Assembly (NCBI GenBank): GCA_963965975.1
Contig: OZ014416.1
Span: forward strand, 1,054,001-1,118,000
Direction of reading: 5' to 3'
Source: Xestospongia bergquistia
Lineage: Eukaryota > Porifera > Demospongiae > Haplosclerida > Petrosiidae
DNA length: 64,000 nt
Made by a program: the position numbers and the translations under genes. This document shows, piece by piece, positions 38,101 through 64,000 of the stretch. The notes below the pieces were generated by a model that did no database searches, was not told the DNA's origin, and saw nothing but the letters and a program-made list of their open reading frames with translations. Position 1 is the first letter of the stretch. The number at the start of each line of letters is the position of its first letter.

Positions 38101-38643
38101 AATTCATGCCGTTGCCTTGAATAGGCTGAGAATTTGGATAAATATAGCATCCTTGCATGATGTCGTTGCTATGTGGATTTGTGTTAAGTTGTAGTACTGG
38201 AGACCTTGGTGGAGCAGGTGAGAGCCACGTAGGCTGCAGTATATTACAGCTGCTAGCTTGTGCATACTGTAATGATTGCATTGTCAACACTATATAGCAG
38301 AAAAAATAAGTCATTAGTACTAGAGTGGACGACAGTCAAATTATTTGCAATATTAATAAAATTATAATAATACGTTTGTTATTATTAATTACTTAAAACT
38401 CAAAGAAGGCATGCAATTGCTGTTTCTTTTATTCATGCGAGGACGTAGAATAACTGACCGTGGTCAGCACACTGCAGTTTATTGTCTTACGCAAATTAAT
38501 ATATGCAACCATGTACTTAAATGTAGATCCTTATACAAAATATTTATTATTAAACATAGATAAGAACTTACTTTTCTGCTAGAGATGATATCGTAACATA
38601 AACCTAAGACAGCTTCTCTCCAGTTATAACAGGTGTTGAGCAT
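35135..38643 (-). CDS. Ser/Thr- and Gln/Pro-rich probable nuclear regulator with a conserved-looking C-terminal domain
   Basis: Supported exons, in phase: 38289-37495, 36937-35721, 35609-35540, 35337-35135. A possible first exon 38643-38572 (MLNTCYNWREAVLGL, strong donor) needs at least one further unseen exon to fit phase. Exon 38289-37495 encodes a Gln/Pro/Tyr-rich stretch with repeated LQPQPQT-like motifs. The next exon is Ser/Thr-rich and acidic, ending in a basic helix (LRAKVKKKLRK). The last two exons give a compact C-terminal part: ILAQSPLLSSQDRKVIRSFF, GKCPLPPKPHRKYALRYCE, GIEMNYINKKWRGV. Its order (helix, G-x-CP, then EMNY..x-W) is faintly like the C-terminal tail of NELF-A, which is a guess only. 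Low-complexity activator-like regions suggest a transcriptional role. Confidence 0.65.
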
Positions 38644-39862
38644 ACTGACAGCTTCATTTGATGTTATTCAGCACCTGCTGTTCCTCCTCCCCACTAGTCC
38701 ACAGGGTAAGAGGTGTCGATTATGGTTTGTGTTAATTAGATTTGCTGGGAATGCATGTCTGAATGGACTTGTTAATTACCTACTGAATGTTAACACCAAA
38801 TCAAGAATGTAACATTACAACCTGTGATATCTATTAAGTGAAGTGATGTAGGGGTCACCAGAGGTTAAGCTCATTGAAAAAACAACACACTGCTTATCTA
38901 TAGCATAAATTTAATCAAAACTGTGAAACTAATCAGTTTCACTTTTCAATTATAAAAAGCATGTTTTGCTAAACAACAAAGAATGAATAGATCGCATGAA
39001 AAAAACAACAACTAAATTTATATTTTTATTGTCAATTCTAAATCAGTTGTAAGTGAGACTATGCCATTTGTTTGTAGCATTCAATTAGTTAATTAAAAAC
39101 TCACACGTGGCTTATGTTCCTCCTCTTTATATTACTAGTACAGGTGTCATCAATAAGGCTTAAGTCATAATTATACTAATTAATAATTCTCTGTAATATA
39201 AATTTGCAGATTATAAGACATTTGGATACAGAACCTTAGTATAATATACAGAGCTTGTTGTAAATGGATCATTGATGTATAATAGTGCAAATTTATTTTT
39301 AAGGTAGTGTCTGGAGTGACAGGCTAGGTAACAGAATGTCATATTTAAATATTAAACTAATACATTTAATACATGTAAAGTAAATCCATTATTAAAATAT
39401 GGACTCTATTACTTGCACTAGCACTACTAGTCATTCTTTACTATAGTAAAGAAACATTGCTAAATAATTTAATTTAAATACTACTGATATTTAATATAAT
39501 AGATTATATTTCCTTTTGAGGTTTTACATCTACTATCACAGGTGCCTGTATTAGTCTCATGTGATAGTGACTTCTCTTTCTATTTTTTGTATGTTTCTAA
39601 TGAAGACCTTCCTTGTTTTGTACTTTGTATTTCTTATTACATATCCTTGTTAACCACATTGTTTTAATCATAATTTTTATGAATTTATATCTTAATATTT
39701 TATTCATAACCTTGGTCATAGTAGAAATAAAGTCTTAATACAAGTTACCAGTTATCAACACCCAACTATATTACACAGAACAGCTGCTTATTATAATAAT
39801 AACACCAAGTAAATACAGGTCTGCTTAAAAATTATCATATGACACATTATATTGTAGGACTA

Positions 39863-39896
<34 letters not shown>

Positions 39897-40215
39897 AATC
39901 TGTTGAGCTAGCCTATGTTGGATCTGAATTGGCAGATAGTCAAAAATTTTCTATAAATAAGGTATGTTATATATATATGTAACTGTTGTGTGATTCAGTG
40001 CCTTAGCATCAACTTGCTGACTGAGTTAATCAGTTGAGTGTCTAGTCTATCGAGTGAGTTAGACCCTCCTCTTTGCTCCGTTGCAAGGGATCTACCGTAT
40101 TATTGTTATTATTATTATGAAAGTTCTAATTATTCGCATGCCAAGGAATTTAATCACATGACATGACACACTACAAAAGTATGATACGCCCATGTGACTA
40201 CTAACGGAGGCTACT
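38644..40215. other. Intergenic upstream of the receptor gene
   Basis: No exon pattern was seen. It holds a degenerate MITE-like segment (about 39302-39432), an (AT)n run (39865-39895) and AT-rich sequence. The receptor promoter should lie in the last few hundred bases. A CACATGACATGACAC stretch at about 40155 repeats the CATG core also seen in the SRPRB minisatellite. Confidence 0.5.
39302..39432. mobile_element. Degenerate MITE, relative of the element at 21953
   Basis: The left part GGTAGTGTCTGGAGTGACAG ... GTCATATTTAA matches the left arm of the 21953 element. The right part is its approximate complement (CCATTATTAAAATATGGACT ... GCACTACTAG). No clear target duplication was found. Confidence 0.4.
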
Positions 40216-57114
<16,899 letters not shown>

Positions 57115-57900
57115 ACTGCAAAAATCTTTTAGCTACATCTTGTCTTTTTAAAAGTAGACATTTTCATCTCTTCACATTTGTATTGAACATCTTTATTTGC
57201 ACTTCTATTTGCATCTGCTGTACTGTAATGAGCTATTATATAAAATGTATCTTTTGACTTCTTGTGTAAACAATTAGTAATATCTTGTTGCTGTGTTATT
57301 AATAGAATTTCTTCAACGTGTATAAAAAAATATAGATTAATTGTTAGCTGCCATAGTGACAGCCCTTACATAGTAAAACCACTACAAAATAGATATAGTG
57401 ACAGCCCCCTTGCATATACATAGCAAAATTACCATAGAATACATATAGTTACAGCCCTTACATAGTAAAACTACTATAGAATACATATAGTTACAGCCCT
57501 AATGTAGTAAAACTACCATAGAATACATATAGTTATAGCTGTTACATAATAAAACTACCACAAATAAATACATGTTTACAATTAATTCTTGGAACTATCT
57601 CTCAGCCCTTACATAGAACTTAAAACTACCATAGAACATATATAGTGACAGCTGTTACATAAATCTACCGCAAAATACATATAGTTATAGCTGTTACATA
57701 GTAAAATTACCACAAAATACATATAGTTATAGCTGTTACATAGTAAAACTACCACAAAATACATATAGTTATAGCTGTTACATAGTAAAACTACCACAAA
57801 ATACATATAGTTATAGCTGTTACATAGTAAAACTACCACAAAATACATATAGTTATAGCTGTTACATAGTAAAACTACCACAAAATAAATACACGTTTAC
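57115..57900. repeat. 3' UTR of the receptor followed by a 42-bp minisatellite (57344-57890)
   Basis: Five near-perfect copies of TGTTACATAGTAAAACTACC + ACAAAATACATATAGTTATAGC lie at about 57650-57880, with decayed copies upstream from 57344 (AGCCCTTACATAGTAAAAC). Related decayed units recur at 60080-60240. Confidence 0.88.
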
Positions 57901-57923
57901 AATTAATTCTTGAAACTATTTCA

Positions 57924-58240
57924 CGAACTTGTCAGGTTGACCTCATATGAGTGCCCATGCATCAGTATCAATGCAATTAAAGATTTGTAATTAATAGTGA
58001 CACTGTTTATCATGAACTTGTCAGAGTACATATGACCTCATCTTTCTACCTACATCAATACCAATACATGTATGTTAACAATTAATTCTTGGAACTATCT
58101 TATGAACTTGTCTGGTTTGACCACACAATTAATAACTAGACTCTATAAAAGTGTGACCATGCATTAAAACAAGAGACTTCTCCAGTCATAAGGATTAAGA
58201 AAGGAAGGTTGTGTTGCTGTTAACATCTTTCTACTTGAAG
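57924..58240 (+). promoter_or_regulatory. Promoter cassette 1 of the secreted Cys-repeat family
   Basis: It contains three GAACTTGTCNGGTTTGACC-like motifs (about 57924, 58013, 58103), then TATAAAAG at 58144, then GTGACCATGCATTAAAACAA, AGTCATAAGGATTAAGAAAG and GAAGGTTGTGTTGCTG before the ATG at 58241. The same order recurs before every other copy. Confidence 0.75.
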
Positions 58241-58926
58241 ATGATGAAAAGTGTCTTTGGCTTTCTACTGTTTATTGGAGTCTGTTATGGCAGCTGTCCT
58301 GCAGGCAATAAGTGTCAATGTCTAGCCTACCTCACAAGACACTTCGACAATTCCATAGTGGCTGCTATTCAAATAGTCGAAGTCGCCATCCTGACTGTGT
58401 GTCAGCTATGCATCGATACTGCAATGCCATTAAGTTTCCTTGGTATAAGCCTGAAGCTCGATTGATGGCAGCTTCACGAGAACATTATAACAATGTCATT
58501 TACCTTTCCTGTGTAAAAAGTGCTTTTACTGGATATGTAGCAATTTCTGAGTTAAAAATATATCATTCGGGTTGCAACCATCCAGGGAGTCAGACAAGTG
58601 CCTGTTTGGCTGCAGTTCATCGTTATTGTAAAGCAAAATATTGCGGAGTTGCAGATGCTGGGATGGCTCAAGAAGTGCCACCTGATTCACTCTACATCTC
58701 TTGTTTCAAGTCATCACTCAAAAAACTTCTACCTGTTGCTACACTTAGAGCTAAACATAGTCATTGTAATAGTGTCCATGCTAGTGCCAATGGCAATTGT
58801 TTTGCTGCTGCTAGCAGGTGGTGCACTGATCAAGGTTACTGTGGTGGGATCACACAAGAGGCAGGCAATGGTCGTATTTTGGTTGCTTGCTATGATGCCC
58901 TGTATTCTGCAGGAGTATCTGTCTAA
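58241..58926 (+). pseudogene. Secreted Cys-repeat protein, copy 1 (near full length, frame interrupted once)
   Basis: Starts with a signal peptide shared by all copies (VFGFLLFIGVCYGSCP). Compared with the open copy at 63668, the frame is interrupted once in the first third. From about 58330 to the stop at 58926 the homologous frame is open for some 200 codons. That part shows three repeats of about 60 residues with a pattern C ... C..A.HRYC ... SC: VSAMHRYCNAIKFPW, ACLAAVHRYCKAKYCG, NCFAAASRWCTDQGYCGG, each followed by a beta-like stretch ending in (L/V)(S/A)C. It could be a recent pseudogene or a single sequencing error. The family is not one I can name. Intronless as far as seen. Confidence 0.7.
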
Positions 58927-59880
58927 TTAGAAGGCATTAACTATTTGAACATTGCTATTATAATGGTAAATGAGTATAGTTTTAAGTGATTCTTTTTAAA
59001 TATTTTCTTTTTGAAGTAATGTGTAAACAATTGTTTTTGTAACCTAACAAAATTTTTGATTGGAAAAATAATAAAAAGAAAATTTAAAATGCCAAAAATG
59101 GACATTGATTCAAAATTTTTCTATAGATGTCTAGATATAGTTATATTTTTCTAGCAAGTGCTTCCTTAAAATTACTTTCTTCTAATTCTCTCATTACTGT
59201 ATTCAAAGCATAGATCTACAAATAAACAAGAGAACAATACTTAGCTACCTCTGTTCACAAGCCTACCATCAAACTAACTTACCTCAGCTCGTTGTCTTAT
59301 TTTTAATAATGCTTTCTCTTGTTTTGCTTTCCTCTCCTCTCTCTCGTTTTATGCTCATCATTATCATATGATTCCTTGTCTACCAATATTTCAACCACTT
59401 TTGCTTTCCCTCTTGATAATCAATGGCCACTACTTTGCACTCGATACTTGTTTGGCATTACAGGTATGTTGTAATAGTTGGTGGAGGTGTGTCATCTATT
59501 ACATCTTATGATGTAATAGATAATGATCACTTTTATGAGACATTAACCAGTTCTGACAAGTGTATTCATTAACAAATTAAGAATACTAAATAGGCAGGTA
59601 TTAATCAGGTATTAATGTAAGTTTTCTTTACTGAAGGGGAATCCCAATCTGTTTCAGAGTATTATGCTATCTGGGTTGAATCAACTGATGAGACAGTCAG
59701 ATATCAATATTAATATAATCAATACTACAAGATTCAAGAGAAATCTACTGAATACAAGAAAAACTTTCTCAAGTACTTGTCTATAGATGTTTCTAATTGA
59801 GGTGAGTTAAACTTCAAACTACAATCATAACTTTTCCATTGGAAAAGAAGACAAAATAAACCTACTCCATTTATTATCTA
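58927..59880. other. Spacer between family copy 1 and the orphan cassette
   Basis: Apart from the minus-strand remnant at 59141-59465 I see only AT-rich sequence and a short palindrome, CATCTATTACATC/GATGTAATAGATA-like, near 59490-59525. Confidence 0.5.
59141..59465 (-). pseudogene. Remnant of a charged helical protein's C-terminal exons
   Basis: Minus-strand pieces encode KAKVVEILVDKESYDNDEH, then EERKAKQEKALLKIRQRAE with a GTAAG donor near 59283, then a TTTGTAG acceptor near 59218 and IYALNTVMRELEESNFKEAL ending in TAA at 59141. The first and second pieces are out of frame with each other, and I could not find upstream exons. It is probably a fragment of a displaced gene. The family is not recognised. 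Confidence 0.4.
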
Positions 59881-59886
59881 TAATGT

Positions 59887-60080
59887 CATGAACTTGTCAT
59901 ATTTGACCTCATCTATCTGTCTGCTATAGAATAAACTAGATGACTACATAGAAGAGTGTCCATGCATCAGTGTAGTTAATTTATAAAACAAGAGACTTCT
60001 CCAATTTATAAAACAAGAGACTTCTCCAGTCATAAGGACTAAGAAAGGAAGGTTGTGTTACTGTCAACATCTTTCTACTA
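59887..60080 (+). promoter_or_regulatory. Orphan promoter cassette without a gene
   Basis: GAACTTGTCATATTTGACCTC at 59890 is followed by two copies of TTATAAAACAAGAGACTTCT, then AGTCATAAGGACTAAGAAAG and GGTTGTGTTACTG. Where a start codon is expected (about 60078), the sequence passes into decayed minisatellite units. Confidence 0.65.
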
Positions 60081-60321
60081 TACACAGCACTTACACAACA
60101 AAACTATTACAAAATACATATATTGACAGCTCCTACACATACTACACAGCAAAATTACTACAAAATACATATAATGACAGCTCTTACACATACTACACAG
60201 CAAAATTACCCTAGAATACATAATTGTAGTGACAGCCTTTACAGCATCTATCTAACCTATGAGTGGCCATACATCAGTATCAATGCAATTAAAGATTTGT
60301 AACTAGTAGTGACACTGTTTA

Positions 60322-60529
60322 TCATGAACTTGTCAGGTTTGACCTCATCTTTCTACCTACATCAATATTGATACATGTATGTTAACATGAACAATTAATT
60401 CTTGGAACTATCTTATGAACTTCTCTGGTTTGACCTGTCTAATAACTAGACTCTATAAAAGAGTGACCATGCATTAAAACAAGAGACATAACAAGGACTA
60501 AGAAAGGAAGGTTGTGTTAACATCTGAAG
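60322..60529 (+). promoter_or_regulatory. Promoter cassette 2
   Basis: GAACTTGTCAGGTTTGACCT at 60326, a weaker copy at 60417, TATAAAAG at 60454, GTGACCATGCATTAAAACAA, AAGGACTAAGAAAGGAAGG. Confidence 0.7.
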
Positions 60530-60740
60530 ATGAAGAACATCTTTGGCTTTTTACTTTTTATTGGAGTCTGTTATGTCAGCTGTCCTAGGTCTATAGCCAA
60601 TAAATGTCAATGTCTAGACCTACCTGAGAAGACACTTAGACAATTCCATGGTGGCTGCAATACAAATAGTTGAAGTTGCCATCTTGACTGTGTAGCAACT
60701 ATGCATCAATCCTGCAATGGCATTAAGTTTCCTTGGTATA
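60530..60740 (+). pseudogene. Secreted Cys-repeat protein, copy 2 (truncated)
   Basis: The signal peptide (IFGFLLFIGVCYVSCP) and about 70 codons of homology to copy 1 are present, with the frame closed early. Homology stops after CTTGGTATAA. The flank that follows (60741-60960) is shared with copy 4, so copies 2 and 4 descend from one already truncated ancestor. Confidence 0.7.
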
Positions 60741-61538
60741 ATGTCTTCTTGGATGGTAACTAATATTTTCACGTAGATTCAAGCAAAGAGATGGATCATG
60801 CTTTCTGAGATAACACATTTTTCTACCTACAGAAATCCAAAGAAGACCATCTACATGTACTTTGCTTATCTACTGCATCTTGTTTGTTACTTGACTTTGC
60901 ATACATTGCTGTGTTTTATGACCAAAAATTCAAAATATGAACCCCTTTCAAAGAGGTATGACAATTGTGTTGGGATGGTATAGTGTGTTGGAATAATGAC
61001 TATGATAGGATAATTTGTTTAAATTACTACCGGGTATATTACTATGGAATTATAAATGTCTGTTTTCTTTTATAAATGATTTCTCTAAATATATCTAATG
61101 TATATTAACAATATAATCTGTTTAAACTACTAATTACTATGGAATTATAAATGTCTGTTTTTTTATAAACAATATCTCAAAATAGACTAGTTGTAAGTTT
61201 CATAGTGACAGCCCTCAAACATGAAAATAGGTGTGTCTAACTAATGAGGTGTTAAACAGCATCTTCATAACTTTAACAATTAACTAGTCTACATGACCAT
61301 CATATTATTTAATGAATGATGCTATTTTTCAATAGTATAATAATTATTCATTATGCGATATAATATTAATTAATTTTTCCATCTAATATCTGATATAGAA
61401 AAGAAAACAACTAAATGATATGAAACTCACATAATAAATCAATTTGTATTAGTTAAAGCACCATTATCAGTGCTATATGAGATAAATTGCACAGGATGTG
61501 TGGTCCAGATATTTAAACAGTATAATGAGACTGTTTCT

Positions 61539-61726
61539 CATGAACTTGTCATGTCTGACCTCATCTCTCTAAAAAGTGACCCTGCATCGATGCAAGTTAC
61601 GATCTCATAAACTTGTGAGGTTTCACTACTAGATGACTCTATAAGAGTGGCCATGCATTAGACATCTCCAGTCATAAGGTTCAAGAAGGGAAGGTTGTGT
61701 TGCTAGTAAAATCTTTCTCCTTAAAG
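61539..61726 (+). promoter_or_regulatory. Promoter cassette 3
   Basis: GAACTTGTCATGTCTGACCT at 61542, AAACTTGTGAGGTTTCACTA at 61609, TATAAGAG at 61640, GTGGCCATGCATTAGACATC, AGTCATAAGGTTCAAGAAGG. This is the second promoter subtype, shared with cassette 5. Confidence 0.7.
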
Positions 61727-61797
61727 ATGATGAAGAAAATCTTTGGCTTTCTACTGTTAATTGGAGTCTGTTATGGCAGCTGTCCTATAGCCAATGA
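61727..61797 (+). pseudogene. Secreted Cys-repeat protein, copy 3 (signal peptide only)
   Basis: MMKKIFGFLLLIGVCYGSCP is followed by a direct jump into the upstream motif GAACTTGTCAGGTTTGACCT of the next cassette. This is the scar of an unequal recombination inside the array. Confidence 0.75.
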
Positions 61798-61853
61798 ACT
61801 TGTCAGGTTTGACCTCATCTTCTACCTACATCTATACTAATACATGTATGTTA

Positions 61854-62176
61854 TAGTGTTGTTTTAGTAGACATAAGGTGTTTTAGTTTTAGTATTAGTT
61901 ATAGTATTAATGTGAAATTTAATTTAGTTATAGTATTATTTATAGGATTAATGTGAAATTTAATTTAGTTTTAGTATTTATGTGAAATTTAATTTAGTTA
62001 TAGTATTAACGTGAAATTTAATTTAGTTTTAGTATTAGTTATAGTATTAATGTGAAATTTAATTTAGTTATAGTATTAATGCTAATTTTAATTTAGTTAT
62101 AGTTATAGTTAACTAAAATTTTTACTCTCTACTAAAAATATTTTAGTATTAGTTATAGTTAGCTAAAACAACACTA
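61854..62176. mobile_element. hAT-type MITE, 323 bp, inserted in promoter cassette 4
   Basis: Terminal inverted repeats TAGTGTTGTTTTAG / CTAAAACAACACTA, with an 8-bp direct duplication GTATGTTA at 61846-61853 and 62177-62184. The interior is an imperfect tandem of TTAGTTATAGTATTAATGTG + AAATTTAAT. The empty site TGTATGTTAACAATTAATTC is present in the paralogous cassettes near 58073 and 60377. No coding capacity. Confidence 0.88.
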
Positions 62177-62207
62177 GTATGTTAACAATTAATTCTTGGA
62201 ACTATCT

Positions 62208-62347
62208 TATGAACTTGTGAGGTTTGACCTGTCTACAACACAATTAATAACTAGACTCTATAAAAGAGTGACCATGCATAAAACAAGAGACATAATAAGG
62301 ACTAAGAAAGGAAGGTTGTGTTGCTGTTAACATCTTTCTACTTGAAG
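62208..62347 (+). promoter_or_regulatory. Promoter cassette 4 (distal part interrupted by the MITE)
   Basis: GAACTTGTGAGGTTTGACCT at 62211, TATAAAAG at 62259, GTGACCATGCATAAAACAAG, AAGGACTAAGAAAGGAAGG. It belongs to the subtype of cassettes 1 and 2. Confidence 0.7.
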
Positions 62348-62549
62348 ATGAAGAACATCTTTGGCTTTTTACTGTTTATTGGAGTCTGTTATGTCAGCTT
62401 TCCTATAGCCAATAAAAGTCAATGTCTAGACCTACACGACAAGACACTTAAGACAATTCCATGGTGGCTGATATTCGAAGTTGCCATCTTGACTGTGTAG
62501 CAACTATGCATTGATACTGCAATGCCATTAAGTTTCCTTGGTATAAGCT
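62348..62549 (+). pseudogene. Secreted Cys-repeat protein, copy 4 (truncated)
   Basis: The signal peptide and a short homologous stretch are present, the frame is closed early, and homology stops at the same place as in copy 2. Confidence 0.7.
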
Positions 62550-62743
62550 AATATCTTCTTGAATGGTAACTAATATTTTCACCTAGATTCAAGTAAAGAG
62601 ATGGATCGTGTTTTCTGAGATAACACATTTTTCTATACCTACAGAAATCCAAAGAAGACCATGTACATGTACTTTGCTTATCTACTGCATCTTGTTTGTT
62701 ACTTGACTTTGCATACATTGCTGTGTTGTGTTGGGATGGTAGT

Positions 62744-62825
62744 GTGTTGAAATAATGACTATGATAGCATATTTTGTTTAAATTAATTTAAACAAAATAT
62801 GCTATCATAGTCATTATTCCAACAC
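62744..62825. repeat. 82-bp palindrome, one mismatch, no spacer
   Basis: The arms GTGTTGAAATAATGACTATG ... AAATT and their complement meet at 62784/62785. In the parallel 3' flank of copy 2 (about 60980-61025) only the forward arm is present, so this is an inverted duplication particular to copy 4. Confidence 0.9.
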
Positions 62826-63085
62826 AGTTATAATTCCATAGTAATTAGTAATTTAAACAGATTATATTGATATTATATGCTAGATATATATTATTTTGAG
62901 AAATCATTTATAAAAGAAAACATACAGTTATAATTCCATAGTAATTAGTATATATTATACTAATTACTATGGAATTATAAATGTATGTTTTCTTTTATAA
63001 ATGATTTCTCAAAATAATATATATCTAAATATAATATCAATATAATCTGTTTAAATTACTAATTACTATGGAATTATAAATGTCT
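62826..63085. repeat. Inverted repeat of about 125-bp arms
   Basis: The left arm (about 62826-62952) is the complement of the right arm (about 62955-63085): AGTTATAATTCCATAGTAAT ... versus ATTACTATGGAATTATAAAT. The centre is GTATA TAT TATAC near 62953. The right arm is the orientation present after copy 2 (61020-61160). Confidence 0.88.
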
Positions 63086-63462
63086 GTTTGTTTTATAAAC
63101 AATATCTCAAATAGACTAGTTGTAAGTTTTATAGTGACAGCCCTCAAACATGAAAATAGGTGTGTCTAACTAATGAGGTGTTAAACAGCATCTTCATAAC
63201 TTTAACAATTAACTACATGACCATCATATTATTTAATGAGTGATGCTATTTTTCAATAGTATAATAATTATTGATTATTCATTATGCGATACAATATTAA
63301 TTAATTTTTCCATCTAATATCTAATTATTGAAAAGAGAACAACTAAAATGATATGAAGCTCACATAATAAATCAATTTGTATTAGTTAAAGCACCACTAT
63401 AATGGGATAAATTGCACAGGGGGTGTGGTCTAGATATTCAAACAGCATAGTGAGACTGTTTA

Positions 63463-63667
63463 TCATGAACTTGTCAGGTTTGACCTCATCTCTAGATCTG
63501 ACCCTGCAATAATAGCAATGCATACAAGTTAACAATTTTACTATCTCATAAACTTGTGAGGTTTCACTACTAGATGACTCTATAAGAGTGGCCATGCATT
63601 AGACATCTCCAGTCATAAGGTTCAAGAAGGGAAGGCTGTGTTGCTAGTAAAATCTTTCTCCTTGAAG
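63463..63667 (+). promoter_or_regulatory. Promoter cassette 5
   Basis: GAACTTGTCAGGTTTGACCT at 63467, AAACTTGTGAGGTTTCACTA at 63550, TATAAGAG at 63581, GTGGCCATGCATTAGACATC, AGTCATAAGGTTCAAGAAGG. It directly precedes the open copy. Confidence 0.75.
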
Positions 63668-64000
63668 ATGATGAAGAAAATCTTTGGCTTTCTACTGTTA
63701 ATTGGAGTCTGTTATGGCAGCTGTCCTATAGCCAATAAGTGTCAATGTCTAGACCTACCTGACAAGACACTTCGACAATTCCATGGTGGCTGCAATTCAA
63801 ATAGTCGAAGTCGCCGTCCTGATTGTGTGTCAGCTATGCATCGATACTGCAATGAAATTAAATTTCCTTGGTATAAGCCTGAAGCTCGATTGATGGCAAC
63901 TTCACGAGAACATAATAACAATGTCATTTACCTTTCCTGTGTAAAAAGTGCTTTTTCCGGATATGTAGCAATTTCTGAGTTAAAAATATATCATTCGGGT
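63668..64000 (+). CDS. Secreted Cys-repeat protein, copy 5 (open, runs off the window)
   Basis: Open from the ATG at 63668 to the window edge (111 codons). Signal peptide IFGFLLLIGVCYGSCP, a short Cys-containing linker (ANKCQCLDLPDKTLRQ), then the first repeat (GGCNSNSRSRRPDC, VSAMHRYCNEIKFPW, YLSCVKSAFSGYVAISEL) and the start of the second. By comparison with copy 1 the whole protein should be about 228 residues with three repeats of four cysteines. It is the best evidence that the family is functional. It is an extracellular protein by its signal peptide; activity and partners are unknown. Confidence 0.8.
   Translation, partial: MMKKIFGFLLLIGVCYGSCPIANKCQCLDLPDKTLRQFHGGCNSNSRSRRPDCVSAMHRYCNEIKFPWYKPEARLMATSREHNNNVIYLSCVKSAFSGYVAISELKIYHSG

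Overview
The window looks like a piece of a demosponge genome, closest in style to Amphimedon queenslandica (inference; no search was run). It is AT-rich. Its genes carry many short GT..AG introns, and I could join most exons by hand with phases that agree throughout. Gene content is metazoan: a CLC-1/2 type chloride channel, PEX14, SRPRB, TPP1-like proteases, a caspase-like/apolipoprotein-L-like fusion and a giant SMB/SRCR/CCP receptor of a kind described in sponges. I saw no prokaryotic operon, CRISPR array, retroelement or virus-like element.

Layout. 1-10457 (-): multi-PH-domain adaptor with Cas-like YxxP motifs, 3' end outside the window. It shares a 0.5 kb divergent promoter interval with a complete 22-exon CLC channel gene, 10979-15516 (+). 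17245-19476 (-): degenerate caspase domain fused to an APOL-like domain, lying between two degenerate direct repeats and starting at a perfect 64-bp palindrome. 20122-21438 (-) PEX14 and 21533-23838 (-) SRPRB sit 94 bp apart. 24051-25430: two small secreted-protein genes, one FGF-binding-protein-like (+) and one unrecognised (-). 27141-31333 (-): two tandem TPP1-like genes made by a 2.26 kb duplication whose edge cuts a tRNA-Ile(GAT); the intact tRNA is at 31488-31560. 31669-32583 (-): secreted Cys-rich protein. 33137-34829 (+): a third, divergent TPP1-like gene with an apparent conversion tract. 35135-38643 (-): Ser/Thr- and Gln/Pro-rich, probably nuclear protein. 40216-57114 (+): 40-exon receptor of about 2,200 residues with 3 SMB-like, 14 SRCR and 3 CCP domains, a Thr/Ser stalk, one membrane segment and an acidic tail. 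57900-64000 (+): repeated cassettes of a small secreted Cys-repeat gene family, mostly decayed, each with a conserved TATA region and a recurrent TTTGACCTCA motif. The last copy is open and runs off the window.

The housekeeping block (channel, peroxisome import, ER targeting) is stable and compact. The blocks around it show recent duplication, conversion, MITE insertion and foldback inverted duplication. The two loci most worth pursuing are the pseudo-caspase/APOL fusion and the secreted-protein array with its shared promoter module.
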